The position numbers and the translations under genes are program-made. The notes under the pieces are model-generated. The model was not told the DNA's origin. It searched no databases and worked only from the letters and a program-made list of their open reading frames with translations. 9,310 bases of DNA from Anaerolineae bacterium. Its GTDB lineage: Bacteria > Chloroflexota > Anaerolineae > CG2-30-64-16. Positions 1 through 6,394 of the stretch are shown piece by piece. How positions within the stretch are numbered: the stretch's first letter is position 1; the number at the start of each line of letters is the position of its first letter. The stretch covers positions 1 through 9,310 of the forward strand of contig JALOOE010000080.1 of NCBI GenBank assembly GCA_025454565.1, in the 5' to 3' direction.

Positions 1-1458
1 AAGGTCCGTGATGAGCCCCCGCACCCGGACCATGAAGGGTGCCAGGTCGGGGGCAGCCGTCCGTGAAATGAGGATGGCGCCTTCGGCCGCTTCCGGCTGA
101 AGATCGGGACGGGCTTGAACCGCCTTTCCCGAAACCTGGCCCGGCGAGGCAGTCTGGCCGGCCGAGAGCAGCAGCTCCAGACCGGACACATCGGGCGGGT
201 GCTGTTCATCGTCGCCTGCGGCCATTCCCAGGGGGCGGGTCTGGAGGAAAAACAGGTTGCCGCCTTCGTCTTCGGCCCATTCGATGTCCTGGGGCGCGCC
301 GAAATGCCCCTCCATCCTCACACCGGACTCCACCAGCGAAAGCACGGCCTGATCAGAAATGACCGCTCCCGGATCGCCGCCATCGTGAGATGCTTCGCCG
401 GCTTCGATGCGACACCCGACAATCTGAAGCGAGCTTCGGTCGACATGGAACACATCGGGAGAGGCGGAGCCGCCCACCACCTTTTCGCCCAGGCCGGCAG
501 CGGCGTCGATGCGGGCCCGTCCCGAAGCCGGTCGTGACGGATCCACCGTGTAGAGCACTCCACTGGCCCTGGCCCGAACCATGACCACGGCGGCGACGGC
601 CATCGGGGTCGCTGCGTCGGTGAGTCCGTAGCGAAGCCGGTAGATGATGGCTCGCGGAGTGTACTTGCTGGCCAGAACCGTTCGGTAGGCTGCAGCGATC
701 CGCTCCCGTTCCAGATCGAGCACACTGGTGTACTGGCCGGCGAAAGACGCCTCCGTGTCTTCACCAACGGCGCTGCTGCGCATGGCCACCTGAGGCATGC
801 CTCCATGGCGGGAAGACAAGCTCATATACTCCCTGTCGAGCGCATCGGCCAGGTCCCGGGGCAGTGGAGCCTCCCGAATCTTCTCCTGAATGTGGAGGCA
901 GGCCTCCCAGCTCTGCGCCGCATCGGGGTCGAATTCGCCGAGCATGGCGTCGATGGAATCAAACAGCCGGCTCTCGCGCAGGAACAGGTCGAACGCGGCG
1001 GTCGTCACCACAAAGCCGTCGGGCGCAGGCAGCCCGAGCTCGTTTCGGATTCTCGCCAGGTTCACCGATTTGGCTCCGGCGAGGAGAAGGTGCTGGGGGC
1101 CAAGATCCGGGAACGGCAAGGTCAAAGGCCCTTCCATGACGGCCCGACGGTGGGCCATGAGGGGGGCCAGGTCCTGGGCCACCCTGTCGAAAACCTGCAG
1201 GAGCTCCTGGTAGCGATTGACGGCCAGGCCGCTCAGAGAGGACACCAGACCGCGCACTTCCTCCAGGAGCTTTGCGGTTCGGCGCTGAATGGACGCGAGC
1301 GTCGCAAGACCAGCCCCACGGTCGAGCAGCTCGAGCTCGGATAGAAGTCGCAGGGCCCGGTGGTTGTGATTCAAAAAATCATCATAGTGGGCGTAACGCT
1401 CTGCGGCAGGACCCTCGGGGTCCACCAGAAGGCGGCACGAATCGGTCTTGAAGAACAT
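1..1458 (-). CDS. PEP synthase / pyruvate phosphate dikinase-like protein (3' end outside window)
   Basis: The minus-strand frame is open from an ATG at 1458 to the left edge (486 codons), so the C-terminus is missing. Residues ~1-110 are a helical, charged N-terminal region not seen in classical PpsA. The ATP-grasp PEP/pyruvate-binding domain follows: LLAGAKSVNLARI near 125-137, PDGFVVTT shortly after, RSSAVGEDTEASFAGQY near 225-241, and DIEWAEDEGG ... QTRPL near 391-408. Around 452-486 the phosphohistidine swivel domain begins (ISRTAAPDLAPFM ... GLITD); the window ends just before its expected catalytic histidine. The family uses ATP to convert pyruvate to PEP, or the reverse in dikinases, through a phospho-His intermediate in the cytoplasm. 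A GAGGT ribosome site lies 7 nt before the ATG. The choice between PEP synthase, dikinase and a related phosphotransferase needs the missing C-terminal half. The domain call is firm; the exact reaction is not. Confidence 0.85.
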   Translation of the reverse strand, partial: MFFKTDSCRLLVDPEGPAAERYAHYDDFLNHNHRALRLLSELELLDRGAGLATLASIQRRTAKLLEEVRGLVSSLSGLAVNRYQELLQVFDRVAQDLAPLMAHRRAVMEGPLTLPFPDLGPQHLLLAGAKSVNLARIRNELGLPAPDGFVVTTAAFDLFLRESRLFDSIDAMLGEFDPDAAQSWEACLHIQEKIREAPLPRDLADALDREYMSLSSRHGGMPQVAMRSSAVGEDTEASFAGQYTSVLDLERERIAAAYRTVLASKYTPRAIIYRLRYGLTDAATPMAVAAVVMVRARASGVLYTVDPSRPASGRARIDAAAGLGEKVVGGSASPDVFHVDRSSLQIVGCRIEAGEASHDGGDPGAVISDQAVLSLVESGVRMEGHFGAPQDIEWAEDEGGNLFFLQTRPLGMAAGDDEQHPPDVSGLELLLSAGQTASPGQVSGKAVQARPDLQPEAAEGAILISRTAAPDLAPFMVRVRGLITDL

Positions 1459-1608
1459 GGCGGTTACCTCGTCTCGATGGTTGATCTCAGCTCCGGCCTG
1501 CAACAGGAGGTCGACCCCCTTGCGGCAGGGTGCTCAACCGACGGAAGCCACACGGTTCGCAAACCATTGCCGGTCGCCTCCTCGAAATCGCACCCGGCTA
1601 CGGTTGGG

Positions 1609-1806
1609 TCACCGGCTCCCGTGAATGACTCTCCTCACCAGCTTGTCGATTTCCACCACCACCACGGTGACCGAGATCAACAGGATTCTCAGCCATTCCG
1701 TGAGCGTGATGGGCTCCATGCGAAAGACCCACTGCAGAGCCGGGAGATAGATGGCTGCCAGAAGGACGGGAAGCCCTGTCCAGCCAAAGCCCATTTGCCT
1801 CTTCAT
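1609..1806 (-). CDS. Small two-helix membrane protein, C-terminal P-type cation ATPase-like fragment
   Basis: This 65-residue protein starts at the ATG at 1806, chosen because GAGGAG lies 6 nt upstream; an in-frame start 13 codons further up lacks such a site. Residues ~8-28 (GLPVLLAAIYLPALQWVF) and ~36-54 (LTEWLRILLISVTVVVVEID) are hydrophobic, and a basic tail follows (KLVRRVI). This pattern, a helix ending in PALQWVF, a short loop with PITLTEWL, then a helix ending in E-x-[DE]-K-x-x-R-R, is the typical end of Ca2+/Mg2+-type P-type ATPases (last two membrane helices). No phosphorylation domain or other ATPase part is present upstream. It may be a remnant of a deleted pump, or a free-standing small protein kept translatable by its own ribosome site. 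It sits 150 nt upstream of the PEP synthase-like gene on the same strand; nothing notable was seen in that gap. Confidence 0.55.
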   Translation of the reverse strand: MKRQMGFGWTGLPVLLAAIYLPALQWVFRMEPITLTEWLRILLISVTVVVVEIDKLVRRVIHGSR

Positions 1807-1906
1807 TGAGCTCTCCTCAATGCTCGGCCAGCATTCGCAGACCATGTCTTCCTGCTTTACTTTCAGGCCGAATCTTCATTCCGGAGAAATTTCCGAGCGC
1901 AAGAGG

Positions 1907-1931
1907 GGACAGGTCTGAATAATAGACGTCC
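1907..1931. repeat. Imperfect hairpin with GGGGACAGGTCTG motif
   Basis: GGAC (1907-1910) and GTCT (1913-1916), separated by a 2-nt bulge, pair with AGACGTCC (1924-1931) around the loop GAATAAT. From experience, GGGGACAG-GTCTG motifs often border IS200-like Y1 (REP-associated) transposase genes in Pseudomonadota, so this may be a solo relic of such an element. No transposase is present in the window. The hairpin is seen directly; its origin is inference. Confidence 0.3.
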
Positions 1932-1932
1932 G

Positions 1933-2217
1933 GTGTGGTGCTTTTTCGGGGGCCGCGGAGGCACCGCCGTTCTGGCCCTATTCCACTCGTATGAACCGGT
2001 GAAGCTGCACGGCCGCACTTACCCCGCTGTCCTGATCCCAGCGGCACCCGTGCCTTTTGGGGGAGGATTGCTCTTCGTCCTCTCAATCCCACTCATCGCG
2101 GTCTTGCGCATGATTGGCTTGATTCCGTCGATGCAAGACGAAATCAAGCTAGCGGACCCGAGTAACCAGGATCGCTCGGCAGAACGAGCATTACATAAGC
2201 GGAGCCACGGTCATTAG
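1933..2217 (+). pseudogene. Possible C-terminal remnant of a DUF502-like membrane protein
   Basis: This open frame of 94 codons begins at a GTG without a ribosome site and ends with TAG at 2215-2217. Its middle part (HGRTYPAVLIPAAPVPFGGG followed by LLFV) resembles the conserved C-terminal strand region of DUF502 proteins, which carry a V/IP-T/A-x-P-x-P-x-x-G-G-x-L-x-x-V pattern. The N-terminal membrane helices of that family are absent, and the tail after LLFV (SIPLIAVLRMIGLIP) does not match the family as I remember it. It is most likely a 5'-truncated, decaying fragment. It could also be a chance frame, or a short hypothetical membrane protein with one hydrophobic stretch around residues 41-64. 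Confidence 0.25.
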
Positions 2218-2451
2218 GCCAAGCGCACGGCTAGGAACGGCACAACACTCGGCCCGGCGTGCGTCGAGTTGCTACCGGACAGCGCTTCGATGGCTGGAAC
2301 GTCGGGTATTAAGCGTTGTGCTGATTGCCGAAAGCGGCCACTAGCGGAGATGTGGTTGCGGCGCCAAAATCACCCAAATGCGGACGTACGAGATGGCTCG
2401 CACCCCGTTCGCTCGACGCTCGCTCGATCGGCCTTCGGCGCAGGAGGTGAG
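2218..2451. other. Gene-free stretch upstream of the DUF4019 gene, with small hairpins
   Basis: No convincing gene is seen here. CAACACTCG (2243-2251) pairs with CGAGTTG (2265-2271), with a bulge and a 13-nt loop. GCCG-AAAG-CGGC forms a small hairpin at 2327-2338. The octamer CCGAAAGC inside it recurs inverted (GCTTTCGG) at 4103-4110, on the other side of the plus-strand block. No clear sigma-70 promoter was recognised. Confidence 0.35.
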
Positions 2452-2868
2452 ATGAATCGCCGGCATTTTGGATGCGCTCTTCTATCGGTCATCCTGATCG
2501 GGCCTGCTTGGGCTACGGGAGAGTCCGAGGCCGCCGCGCAGGCCGCGGCCGAGTCGTGGCTCAAGCACGTGGATGCCGGTGACTACGCAGCGTCCTGGGA
2601 GCAGGCTGCCAAGCTGTTCAAGGGCGTGGTCACGCAGGAGCAATGGGCTCAGGCGGCGAAAGGGGCGCGTGCTCCGCTGGGCAAGCTGGTGTCCAGGAAG
2701 GTCAAGTCCCGGCAGTACACCGAGACGCTCCCTGGTGCACCCGATGGCAAGTATGTCGTTATCCAATTCGATACCGTATTCGATAAGAAGGCCTCAGCGG
2801 TCGAGACCGTCACGCCCATGCTCGACCCTGATGGCGCGTGGCGTGTTTCGGGTTACTTCATTCGCTAG
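2452..2868 (+). CDS. DUF4019 domain-containing exported protein
   Basis: This protein of 138 residues has a strong ribosome site (AGGAGG at 2442-2447) 4 nt before the ATG, which decides the start over upstream in-frame codons. Residues 1-21 form a signal peptide: basic MNRRHFG, a hydrophobic core CALLSVILIGP, and a probable cleavage site after AWA. The mature part follows the DUF4019 layout: an alpha-helical AAESWLKHVDAGDYAASWEQA near 29-49, then an LGKLVSRKVKSRQYTETLPG segment, a YVVIQFDTVFDKK strand pair, and an ETVTPMLDPDGAWRVSGYFI ending. The role of DUF4019 is not known; the fold resembles small periplasmic NTF2/cystatin-like proteins. It is monocistronic here, 216 nt upstream of the toxin-antitoxin operon on the same strand. 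Family assignment is fairly secure; export is inferred from the signal peptide. Confidence 0.8.
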   Translation: MNRRHFGCALLSVILIGPAWATGESEAAAQAAAESWLKHVDAGDYAASWEQAAKLFKGVVTQEQWAQAAKGARAPLGKLVSRKVKSRQYTETLPGAPDGKYVVIQFDTVFDKKASAVETVTPMLDPDGAWRVSGYFIR

Positions 2869-2982
2869 CGTTCCGCACTTCGCTCTGGCGCGCATTCTTG
2901 TCTCGCCTCGGTGAGCCTCGCGCCTCTGTCATTGACCACGACCGCGAGTTCCTTCCCATTGCGGACGTGCAGGGCAGCATCA

Positions 2983-3020
2983 CTCCGCCTCACAGCGGAG
3001 GTCGGCAGCGAACTGCCGGC
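2983..3020. repeat. Two adjacent hairpins between the DUF4019 and toxin genes
   Basis: CTCCGC (2983-2988) pairs with GCGGAG (2995-3000) around a 6-nt loop. It is followed directly by GTCGGCAG (3001-3008) pairing with CTGCCGGC (3013-3020, one G-T wobble) around the loop CGAA. There is no T-run, so a classical intrinsic terminator for the DUF4019 gene is unlikely on the plus strand. They may insulate the downstream operon or be part of a mobile-repeat relic. Confidence 0.45.
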
Positions 3021-3049
3021 CGCCCGAGATCCGACCCTGGGTTCGTCTC

Positions 3050-3084
3050 TTGCCTTTGTATATCCGTCTTGATATGTTTGCCAC
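3050..3084 (+). promoter_or_regulatory. higBA promoter with overlapping inverted-repeat operator
   Basis: A -35-like TTGCCT (3050-3055) and a -10-like TATGTT (3073-3078) are separated by 17 nt. The inverted repeat ATATC (3060-3064) / GATAT (3071-3075), with a 6-nt spacer, overlaps the -10 box, where HigA-type XRE antitoxins usually bind to repress their own operon. Transcription would start about 7 nt after the -10, at or next to the toxin ATG at 3085. No ribosome-binding sequence precedes that ATG, so a leaderless message is predicted. The boxes are seen; their function is inferred. Confidence 0.5.
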
Positions 3085-3411
3085 ATGAAGCCCATCGTCT
3101 TCGTCAGCGACTCGCTCAAGCGATTGCGCGAGTTCCCCGAGGAAGCGAGGCATGACGCCGGCTACCAGCTCGATCGAGTTCAGCGGGGCCAGACGCCAAA
3201 TGACTTCAAGCCGATGCCGTCCATCGGTAAGGGCGTCGAAGAGATCAGGATTTGGGACGACTCGGGAACGTACCGCGTCATCTACACGGCCCGGCTGGCC
3301 GATGCCGTCTACGTTTTGCATGCCTTCCAGAAGAAGACGCAGGCGACCTCGAAGCGGGATACGGACATCGCCAGGCAGCGCCTGACGCAGGTGATGAAGG
3401 AACGCAGATGA
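3085..3411 (+). CDS. higB: HigB-like RelE/ParE-superfamily toxin (phage Gp49-like)
   Basis: This 108-residue protein belongs to the phage-derived Gp49-like branch of the RelE/ParE superfamily. Members are ribosome-dependent mRNA interferases that block translation when freed from antitoxin. Diagnostic features are the start (PIVFVSDSLKRLREFPEEAR), the G-VEEIRIWDD segment near residues 51-59, YRVIYTARLADAVYVLHAFQ near 63-82, and KKTQATSKRDTDIARQR near 83-99. The strand YRVIY, the aromatic/His pair in LHAFQKKT and the C-terminal helix are typical of the group. Length is normal for the family (about 100-115). The stop overlaps the antitoxin start as ATGA, showing translational coupling in toxin-first order. 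The ATG at 3085 is preceded by no ribosome site (see promoter). The symbol is given by family and gene order; catalytic residues cannot be proved from sequence alone. Confidence 0.85.
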   Translation: MKPIVFVSDSLKRLREFPEEARHDAGYQLDRVQRGQTPNDFKPMPSIGKGVEEIRIWDDSGTYRVIYTARLADAVYVLHAFQKKTQATSKRDTDIARQRLTQVMKERR

Positions 3412-3695
3412 AGAAGAAGGCCGTCGATCGTTACGACAGCGTGTGGGACGCACTGGCCGACACCCCTGAGCAGGCAGCGAACCTGCGCGCCCGCACCGAT
3501 CTAATGCAGCAGATTGCGGCGATCGTGAAGGAACAAGGTTGGACGCAGGTCGAAGCGGCACGGCGCTGCGGTGTCACTCAGCCACGCATGAATGACTTGC
3601 TGCGCGGGCGGGTCTCCCGGTTCTCGCTGGATGCCTTGGTCAACATCGCGACCGCGATCGGTCGCAAGGTTCACTTTGAGCTTGAGGTTGCGTGA
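3408..3695 (+). CDS. higA: HigA-like XRE-family antitoxin
   Basis: This 95-residue protein starts at the ATG at 3408, which overlaps the toxin stop; AAGGA (3397-3401) lies 6 nt before it, inside the toxin gene. Residues ~28-75 form a helix-turn-helix of the XRE/Cro type: LMQQIAAIVKEQGWTQVEAA, then RRCGVTQPRMNDLLRGRVSR, then FSLDALVNIATAIGRKVHF. TQVEAARRCGVTQPRMNDLL is the helix-turn-helix core. The N-terminal 27 residues (MKKKAVDRYDSVWDALADTPEQAA region) are the usual extension in antitoxins paired with Gp49-like toxins. The expected role is to bind and neutralise HigB and to repress the operon through the inverted repeat at 3060-3075. The protein is complete. Confidence 0.85.
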   Translation: MKKKAVDRYDSVWDALADTPEQAANLRARTDLMQQIAAIVKEQGWTQVEAARRCGVTQPRMNDLLRGRVSRFSLDALVNIATAIGRKVHFELEVA

Positions 3696-3720
3696 CTGGG
3701 TCAGCCTCGGAGGGTGACCG

Positions 3721-4047
3721 ATGAAGATTGACATTGACCGCCTGACGGAAGCGGAACTGGTCGACCTCAATCATCGAATCGTCGAACGCTTGCGGCTCAT
3801 GCAGCACATGAGATCTCACGTTCAGATGTTGGAGTTCAAGCTGGGCGAGCGTGTCCAGTTCCAGCCTGACGGCCACCCTCCGTTGAAGGGTGTGTTGACC
3901 CGCTACAACCGCAAGACTGTCACGGTGATCGCTGATACCGGCCAGCAATGGAATGTGGCGCCGCAGTTCCTGCAGCGAGTCCCACCTCCTGCGACAGAGA
4001 GCGCTGAGGACCCGAACGTCATCCCCATGCCGAGAAGACCAAGGTAG
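3721..4047 (+). CDS. Conserved hypothetical protein downstream of higBA, with SH3/KOW-like strand region
   Basis: This 108-residue protein has a good ribosome site (GGAGGG at 3709-3714, 6 nt before the ATG) and lies 25 nt after higA on the same strand, so it is probably co-transcribed. Residues ~1-38 are a charged, probably helical segment (IDRLTEAELVDLNHRIVERL, with heptad-like leucines). Residues ~41-85 look like a small beta barrel: KLGERVQFQPDG, LKGVLTRYNRKTVTVIADTG, QQWNVAPQFL. The tail after ~87 is Pro-rich and probably disordered. Similar short proteins (helix plus GxLxRYNxKTVTVxxxxGxxWNVxPxxL) occur widely in proteobacteria, from memory, but I know no function. The barrel pattern recalls nucleic-acid-binding KOW/Tudor folds. 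A link to the toxin-antitoxin pair is suggested only by position. Confidence 0.75.
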   Translation: MKIDIDRLTEAELVDLNHRIVERLRLMQHMRSHVQMLEFKLGERVQFQPDGHPPLKGVLTRYNRKTVTVIADTGQQWNVAPQFLQRVPPPATESAEDPNVIPMPRRPR

Positions 4048-4077
4048 GGGACGGAAAAGGCAGCCCCGGCGGGATCT

Positions 4078-4169
4078 GCCGTTAACTTAACGTTGAGCGA
4101 CTGCTTTCGGGCCGTGGGCAAGAGCCGCTATGGGTCGTACTCGGTCGATCTCAACGTCAGCTTTGCGGC
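4078..4169. repeat. 92-nt imperfect palindrome, attC-like layout or intergenic repeat
   Basis: ACGTTGAG (4090-4097) is perfectly inverted as CTCAACGT (4150-4157). Inside it, CGAC (4098-4101) pairs with GTCG (4144-4147), leaving AT unpaired. Outside, after matching 3-nt spacers, GCCGTTAAC (4078-4086) pairs partly with CTTTGCGGC (4161-4169). Outer arm, spacer, GTTGAGC inner arm, long variable centre, and the same in reverse is the layout of integron attC sites. However, the right-hand end lacks a GTTRRRY core and the left lacks a good RYYYAAC at the expected place. It lies between converging genes, so it could equally be a bidirectional termination structure or a dispersed intergenic repeat. 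Confidence 0.35.
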
Positions 4170-4226
4170 GATCAATGAATGCCAGCGCGAGCAGGCCATC
4201 CGAGCGGTGAGTGCGGCACCGCGACT

Positions 4227-6200
4227 TCAGCCGACCAGCACGTTGAGGATCGCATTGCCGATCCCCATCAGCGCGGCCCCCGAGATCAGTCCCGCACAGA
4301 TCGGTTCGAGCCCTTCGACCCAGAAGTTGTGACCCGGCGTGCCGGCGGTCTTGTGGCGGCGGCCCATGATCCAGAACAGCAGCGCGCCGACGAACATCGC
4401 GAATGTGGCCTCCGGTGGCAGCACGACGCCGAGCCCGATCGATACCGCCGACAGCCCGAATCGCCCGCGCGTGGCCATGCGCGCGATCTCGATCGCCGCT
4501 GCGGCAAAGGCGGCGACGATCATCGACACGATGGCCGAGTAGGGCAGCGCGGTCACGCCCTTGGCGATGATCTCGGCCACGCCCTTCCACTGCAGGGCGG
4601 CCGGGAAGGCGAACTGGTCGGACACCATCGCTTCCACGTGCCGCACGCCATTGGTATCGGCCGGCAGGAACAGCAGGAAGAACAGCGGCACGCAGGCGAG
4701 CGCACCGGCGAAGATGCCGATCACGTGGCCGATCGCCTGCTGGCGCGGCTTGCCGCCGAGCATGTAGCCTGGCTTGATGTCCGACAGCAGGTTGGCCGAG
4801 TTGGCGGCGATCTCCGCCGTCATCGCCGCCGGGATCAGGTTGCTGGCGGGATTGGTGCGGTCGATCGCGCCCATCGTGAACTGGGTGATCTTCGACATCG
4901 AGCCGGTCGGCGTCCACGACGTCAGGGCCATCGAGTTGGTGCAGATGACGCTGAGCACGAAGATCAGCGGCAGCGAGATGAAGGCAAGCAGCCAGGGAAC
5001 GCCGAAGAACGCGTGTGTGACCCAGGCGCCGATCACGCTGAACAGCGGCACGCCGACGAACGAGACCCACAGCGGCAGCTCGATGTGCCTGAGCACGTCC
5101 GTGCCATTCTCCTTGGCGCTGCGCTTGAACAGGCCCTTGAAGATCTCCGGCCGGCCGAACAGGCTCACCAGCGAGCCGACCACCATCATCGTCACGCCCC
5201 ACCACAGCGACCACTGGTTGACGATCTCGGCGCGCGAGATCGGGATGGTGGCGCCGCTGGGCGCGACACGCGGCGCGATGTCGCCGAGCTGGATCATCAT
5301 CGGCGCCAGCACCACGAAGTTGATGAAGGCGCCCAGCATGCAGCTCACGGCCACTGCGATGCCCATCAACCCGCCCACGCCCAGCATCGCCACGTCGAGC
5401 GTCAGGCGCAGGCCGAGCTGGCGGATGTCGGTGCCGAGGATGGTCGGGATGTAGCCGTTCACCTTGGCGGCGGCGGCGTAGTAGTAGGTGTCCAGACGCT
5501 CGTGGAACACCCAGGGTTCTTTCAGGCCCAGCCACTGGTCCATCCGCAGCAGCTTGAATTGCAGGAGCTTCATCCAGCCGTCGGAGATCAGCGCCTGATA
5601 GGCGCCGGCCGCCAGCGCGGTGTAGCCGAGCAGGCGTGCCTTGAACATGCCGGCCGCCGCCGCGCCGGTGTACAGCGCATCGAGCACCACGCCGCTGGCG
5701 CGGCCCTCGGGGAAGGGCAGCTGCTCGTCGTTGATGAAGCGCCGCTTCATCGGGAAGGCCAGCAGCACGCCGATGATCGACACCACGCACATCCAGACGA
5801 TCATGTGCCAGGCCGGAATGATCTTGCCCGTTACCAGCATGTAGGCGGCGAGGCTGGAGATCATCGGGCCGATCATGTAGCCGGCCGCGGTGGCGATCGA
5901 CTGGGTGCAGTTGTTCTCGAGGATCGTGAAGTCCTTGGCGATGCCGATGCCGGCCATGATCCGGTAGAGGGCGAAGGCCAGGATCACCGAGGTCAGGCCC
6001 ACGCCGATGCTGATGCCGGTCTTGGCGCCGATGTACAGCGCGGTGGCGGCCAGTACGCCGCCGAGCAGGAAGCCCGTTAGCGCCGAGCGGATCGTCAGCT
6101 GCGGCATGTCGCCGCGGAAGACGTTCTGCAGCCACCACTGGTCCTTCTGTTCGCGGTTCCAGGTGCGGATCTGGTCTTCGGTCAGTTGCAGCAGGGCCAT
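4227..6200 (-). CDS. OPT family oligopeptide/metal-chelate transporter
   Basis: This 657-residue polytopic inner-membrane protein matches the bacterial OPT (oligopeptide transporter/YSL-like) family in length and motifs. It starts MALLQLTEDQIRTW, the usual cytosolic N-terminus, followed by RGDMPQLTIRSALTG near 29-43. Next come dense hydrophobic segments from ~40 to 150, the conserved ENNCTQSIATAAG near 95-107, and LPFPEGRASG near 161-170. The NPASNLIPAAMTAEIAANSA stretch lies near 450, and SDIKPGYMLGG follows. The C-terminal helices end at VLVG. I count about 14 or more hydrophobic segments. The family imports peptides or metal-siderophore complexes by secondary transport; the substrate cannot be told. 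Upstream in-frame codons exist, but MALLQL fits family starts, although no clear ribosome site precedes it. It is the last gene of the minus-strand block, 194 nt after the RraA-like gene. Confidence 0.93.
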   Translation of the reverse strand: MALLQLTEDQIRTWNREQKDQWWLQNVFRGDMPQLTIRSALTGFLLGGVLAATALYIGAKTGISIGVGLTSVILAFALYRIMAGIGIAKDFTILENNCTQSIATAAGYMIGPMISSLAAYMLVTGKIIPAWHMIVWMCVVSIIGVLLAFPMKRRFINDEQLPFPEGRASGVVLDALYTGAAAAGMFKARLLGYTALAAGAYQALISDGWMKLLQFKLLRMDQWLGLKEPWVFHERLDTYYYAAAAKVNGYIPTILGTDIRQLGLRLTLDVAMLGVGGLMGIAVAVSCMLGAFINFVVLAPMMIQLGDIAPRVAPSGATIPISRAEIVNQWSLWWGVTMMVVGSLVSLFGRPEIFKGLFKRSAKENGTDVLRHIELPLWVSFVGVPLFSVIGAWVTHAFFGVPWLLAFISLPLIFVLSVICTNSMALTSWTPTGSMSKITQFTMGAIDRTNPASNLIPAAMTAEIAANSANLLSDIKPGYMLGGKPRQQAIGHVIGIFAGALACVPLFFLLFLPADTNGVRHVEAMVSDQFAFPAALQWKGVAEIIAKGVTALPYSAIVSMIVAAFAAAAIEIARMATRGRFGLSAVSIGLGVVLPPEATFAMFVGALLFWIMGRRHKTAGTPGHNFWVEGLEPICAGLISGAALMGIGNAILNVLVG

Positions 6201-6379
6201 CGGGGTCGGTGCCGGAAGTCGCAGTCGGGCTGGATCTTCGCAGACCACGCCGGGCTTTTCCTTGCGCAGGATCGTGTGCGCGCGTGCCGGAGCGTCGCAC
6301 TGGCGCGCAGCTGTGGCGCGCATGCCGCAGGCGAGTCCGGATGGAAGCGCGTCCGTCCTGCGCGCCGAACCCGGGCGGA

Positions 6380-6393
6380 GGCGGCTCGCCGCC
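6380..6393. terminator. Short GC hairpin just after the RraA-like stop codon
   Basis: GGCGG (6380-6384) and CCGCC (6389-6393) form a 5-bp stem with a 4-nt loop, 1 nt beyond the stop codon of the RraA-like gene on the minus strand. There is no T-tract. It may attenuate transcription into the OPT gene, or be chance in GC-rich DNA. The rest of the 6201-6379 gap shows no other feature. Confidence 0.2.
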
Positions 6394-6394
6394 G

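Noticed and set aside
115..1344. Open frames on the plus strand (115-537, 805-1344) and a minus-strand frame at 318-806
   Set aside because: They overlap the PEP synthase-like gene, whose minus-strand frame is continuous from 1458 to the edge and shows all expected domain motifs in order.
1817..2092. 91-codon minus-strand frame upstream of the ATPase-like fragment
   Set aside because: No recognisable motif, no ribosome site, and no continuity with the ATPase sequence; it looks like a chance frame.
2869..3084. Integron cassette boundaries between the DUF4019 and toxin genes
   Set aside because: No RYYYAAC/GTTRRRY pair or paired arms were found there, so a cassette array is not supported by this gap.
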